Positions 50,645 to 51,000 of a stretch of DNA of 51,000 nt are shown in pieces (position 1 is the stretch's first letter; every line of letters begins with the position of its first letter). The DNA comes from Methylobacterium mesophilicum. Its GTDB lineage: Bacteria; Pseudomonadota; Alphaproteobacteria; Rhizobiales; Beijerinckiaceae. The DNA lies in contig NZ_BPQU01000034.1 in the NCBI RefSeq assembly GCF_022179445.1, positions 1-51,000 of the forward strand. Direction: 5' to 3'. Position numbers and translations under genes: made by a program. The notes below the pieces were generated by a model, which was not told where the DNA came from, did no database searches, and saw only the letters and a program-made list of their open reading frames with translations.

Positions 50645-51000
50645 CGGCATTCCCTGGAAAGCGCAGCGTCCATAGCCCATCGCTCCGGGGACCGGAACCA
50701 GCGCGGTTGGATTGTGCCGGCCGACGCATGCGTCACAGGCTATCCCGCGAGCGCCTCCGAGGCATTGCAGAGGCAGCGCTCACGACAACTCCGTCATCCC
50801 GGGGCCGCGGAGCGGAGCCCGGGATGACGGGGTGGATCCTGGATACGGCCTTGGACATCCGGAAGCCGCGGCAGGCCTGTCTCCGGACGACCCGCCCACC
50901 AGCGACCGCGCCGCCGGCCGGCAACAACCGGAAACCAGATCGATTCCAGGGCGATCGCTTGAAGGGGATCAGGCGGTCTGAGTGACGATGGCTCTGAGGT
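50645..51000. other. Intergenic right end with REP unit and edge repeat
   Basis: No gene supported. It contains a perfect REP palindrome at 50794-50829 and, at 50947-50963, the 17-mer CAGGGCGATCGCTTGAA, which occurs inverted at 37-53 near the left edge. Confidence 0.55.
50794..50829. repeat. REP palindrome, best-preserved copy
   Basis: GTCATCCCGGGGCCGCGGAG followed by CGGAGCCCGGGATGAC. The arms GTCATCCCGGG and CCCGGGATGAC are exact complements, making this the most symmetric of the six REP units in the window. Confidence 0.85.

Overview
The window is high-GC chromosomal DNA from a methylotrophic alphaproteobacterium, almost certainly Methylobacterium in the broad sense (Methylobacterium/Methylorubrum). 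The basis is the gene content: a lanthanide-type methanol dehydrogenase set (xoxFGJ), a pqqA-pqqB-pqqCD-pqqE locus with the pqqC/pqqD fusion, the formyltransferase/hydrolase complex (fhcBADC), and the tetrahydromethanopterin (dH4MPT) C1 module (mptG, mtdB, mch, fae). Species cannot be decided from the sequence alone.

Layout. 1-1843: the edge of a DUF2490-type outer-membrane gene, a perfect 20-bp hairpin, one small hypothetical gene and about 800 bp of leader DNA before xoxF. 1844-5250 (+): xoxF, xoxG, xoxJ. 5298-18965 (-): seventeen genes in one direction, in transcription order fhcB, fhcA, fhcD, fhcC, a 68-aa secreted protein, a sensor kinase/response regulator pair, pqqA, pqqB, pqqCD, pqqE, two secreted proteins of unknown function, folP, folB, folK. 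Many of these overlap by 4 nt. 19260-26053 (+), divergent from fhcB: mptG, mtdB, an ATP-grasp gene, mch, a RimK-like ATP-grasp gene, a CitG-like gene and fae, closed by a strong terminator.

26493-32840: a TyrA-like gene with no normal start codon, the groES-groEL operon with a CIRCE operator, a CorA transporter, an AT-rich leader, a soluble PAS chemoreceptor and a DUF3455 protein. 32914-37303 (-): the DNA-repair pair pdeM and lhr (lhr carries an in-frame palindromic repeat) and an esterase. 37505-50644: housekeeping and accessory genes, namely DUF6460, a MATE exporter, a glycine-zipper protein, a CitE-like lyase, MipA/OmpV, an SDR reductase, two VOC proteins and an SRPBCC protein, an fdh4-type formate dehydrogenase locus, pyrD and a DUF952 protein. 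This right third is rich in REP palindromes and holds two related, roughly 330-425-bp MITE-like elements in direct orientation that bracket the VOC/fdh4 block.

How the genes work together: XoxF (PQQ plus a lanthanide) oxidises methanol to formaldehyde in the periplasm and passes electrons to cytochrome XoxG, with XoxJ as periplasmic partner. The pqq genes make its cofactor. Fae, MtdB, Mch and FhcABCD carry formaldehyde on dH4MPT to formate, and the Fdh4-like enzyme would oxidise formate to CO2. MptG and probably the ATP-grasp and CitG-like proteins build the C1 carriers. No phage, CRISPR array, tRNA, rRNA or intact transposase gene was seen.
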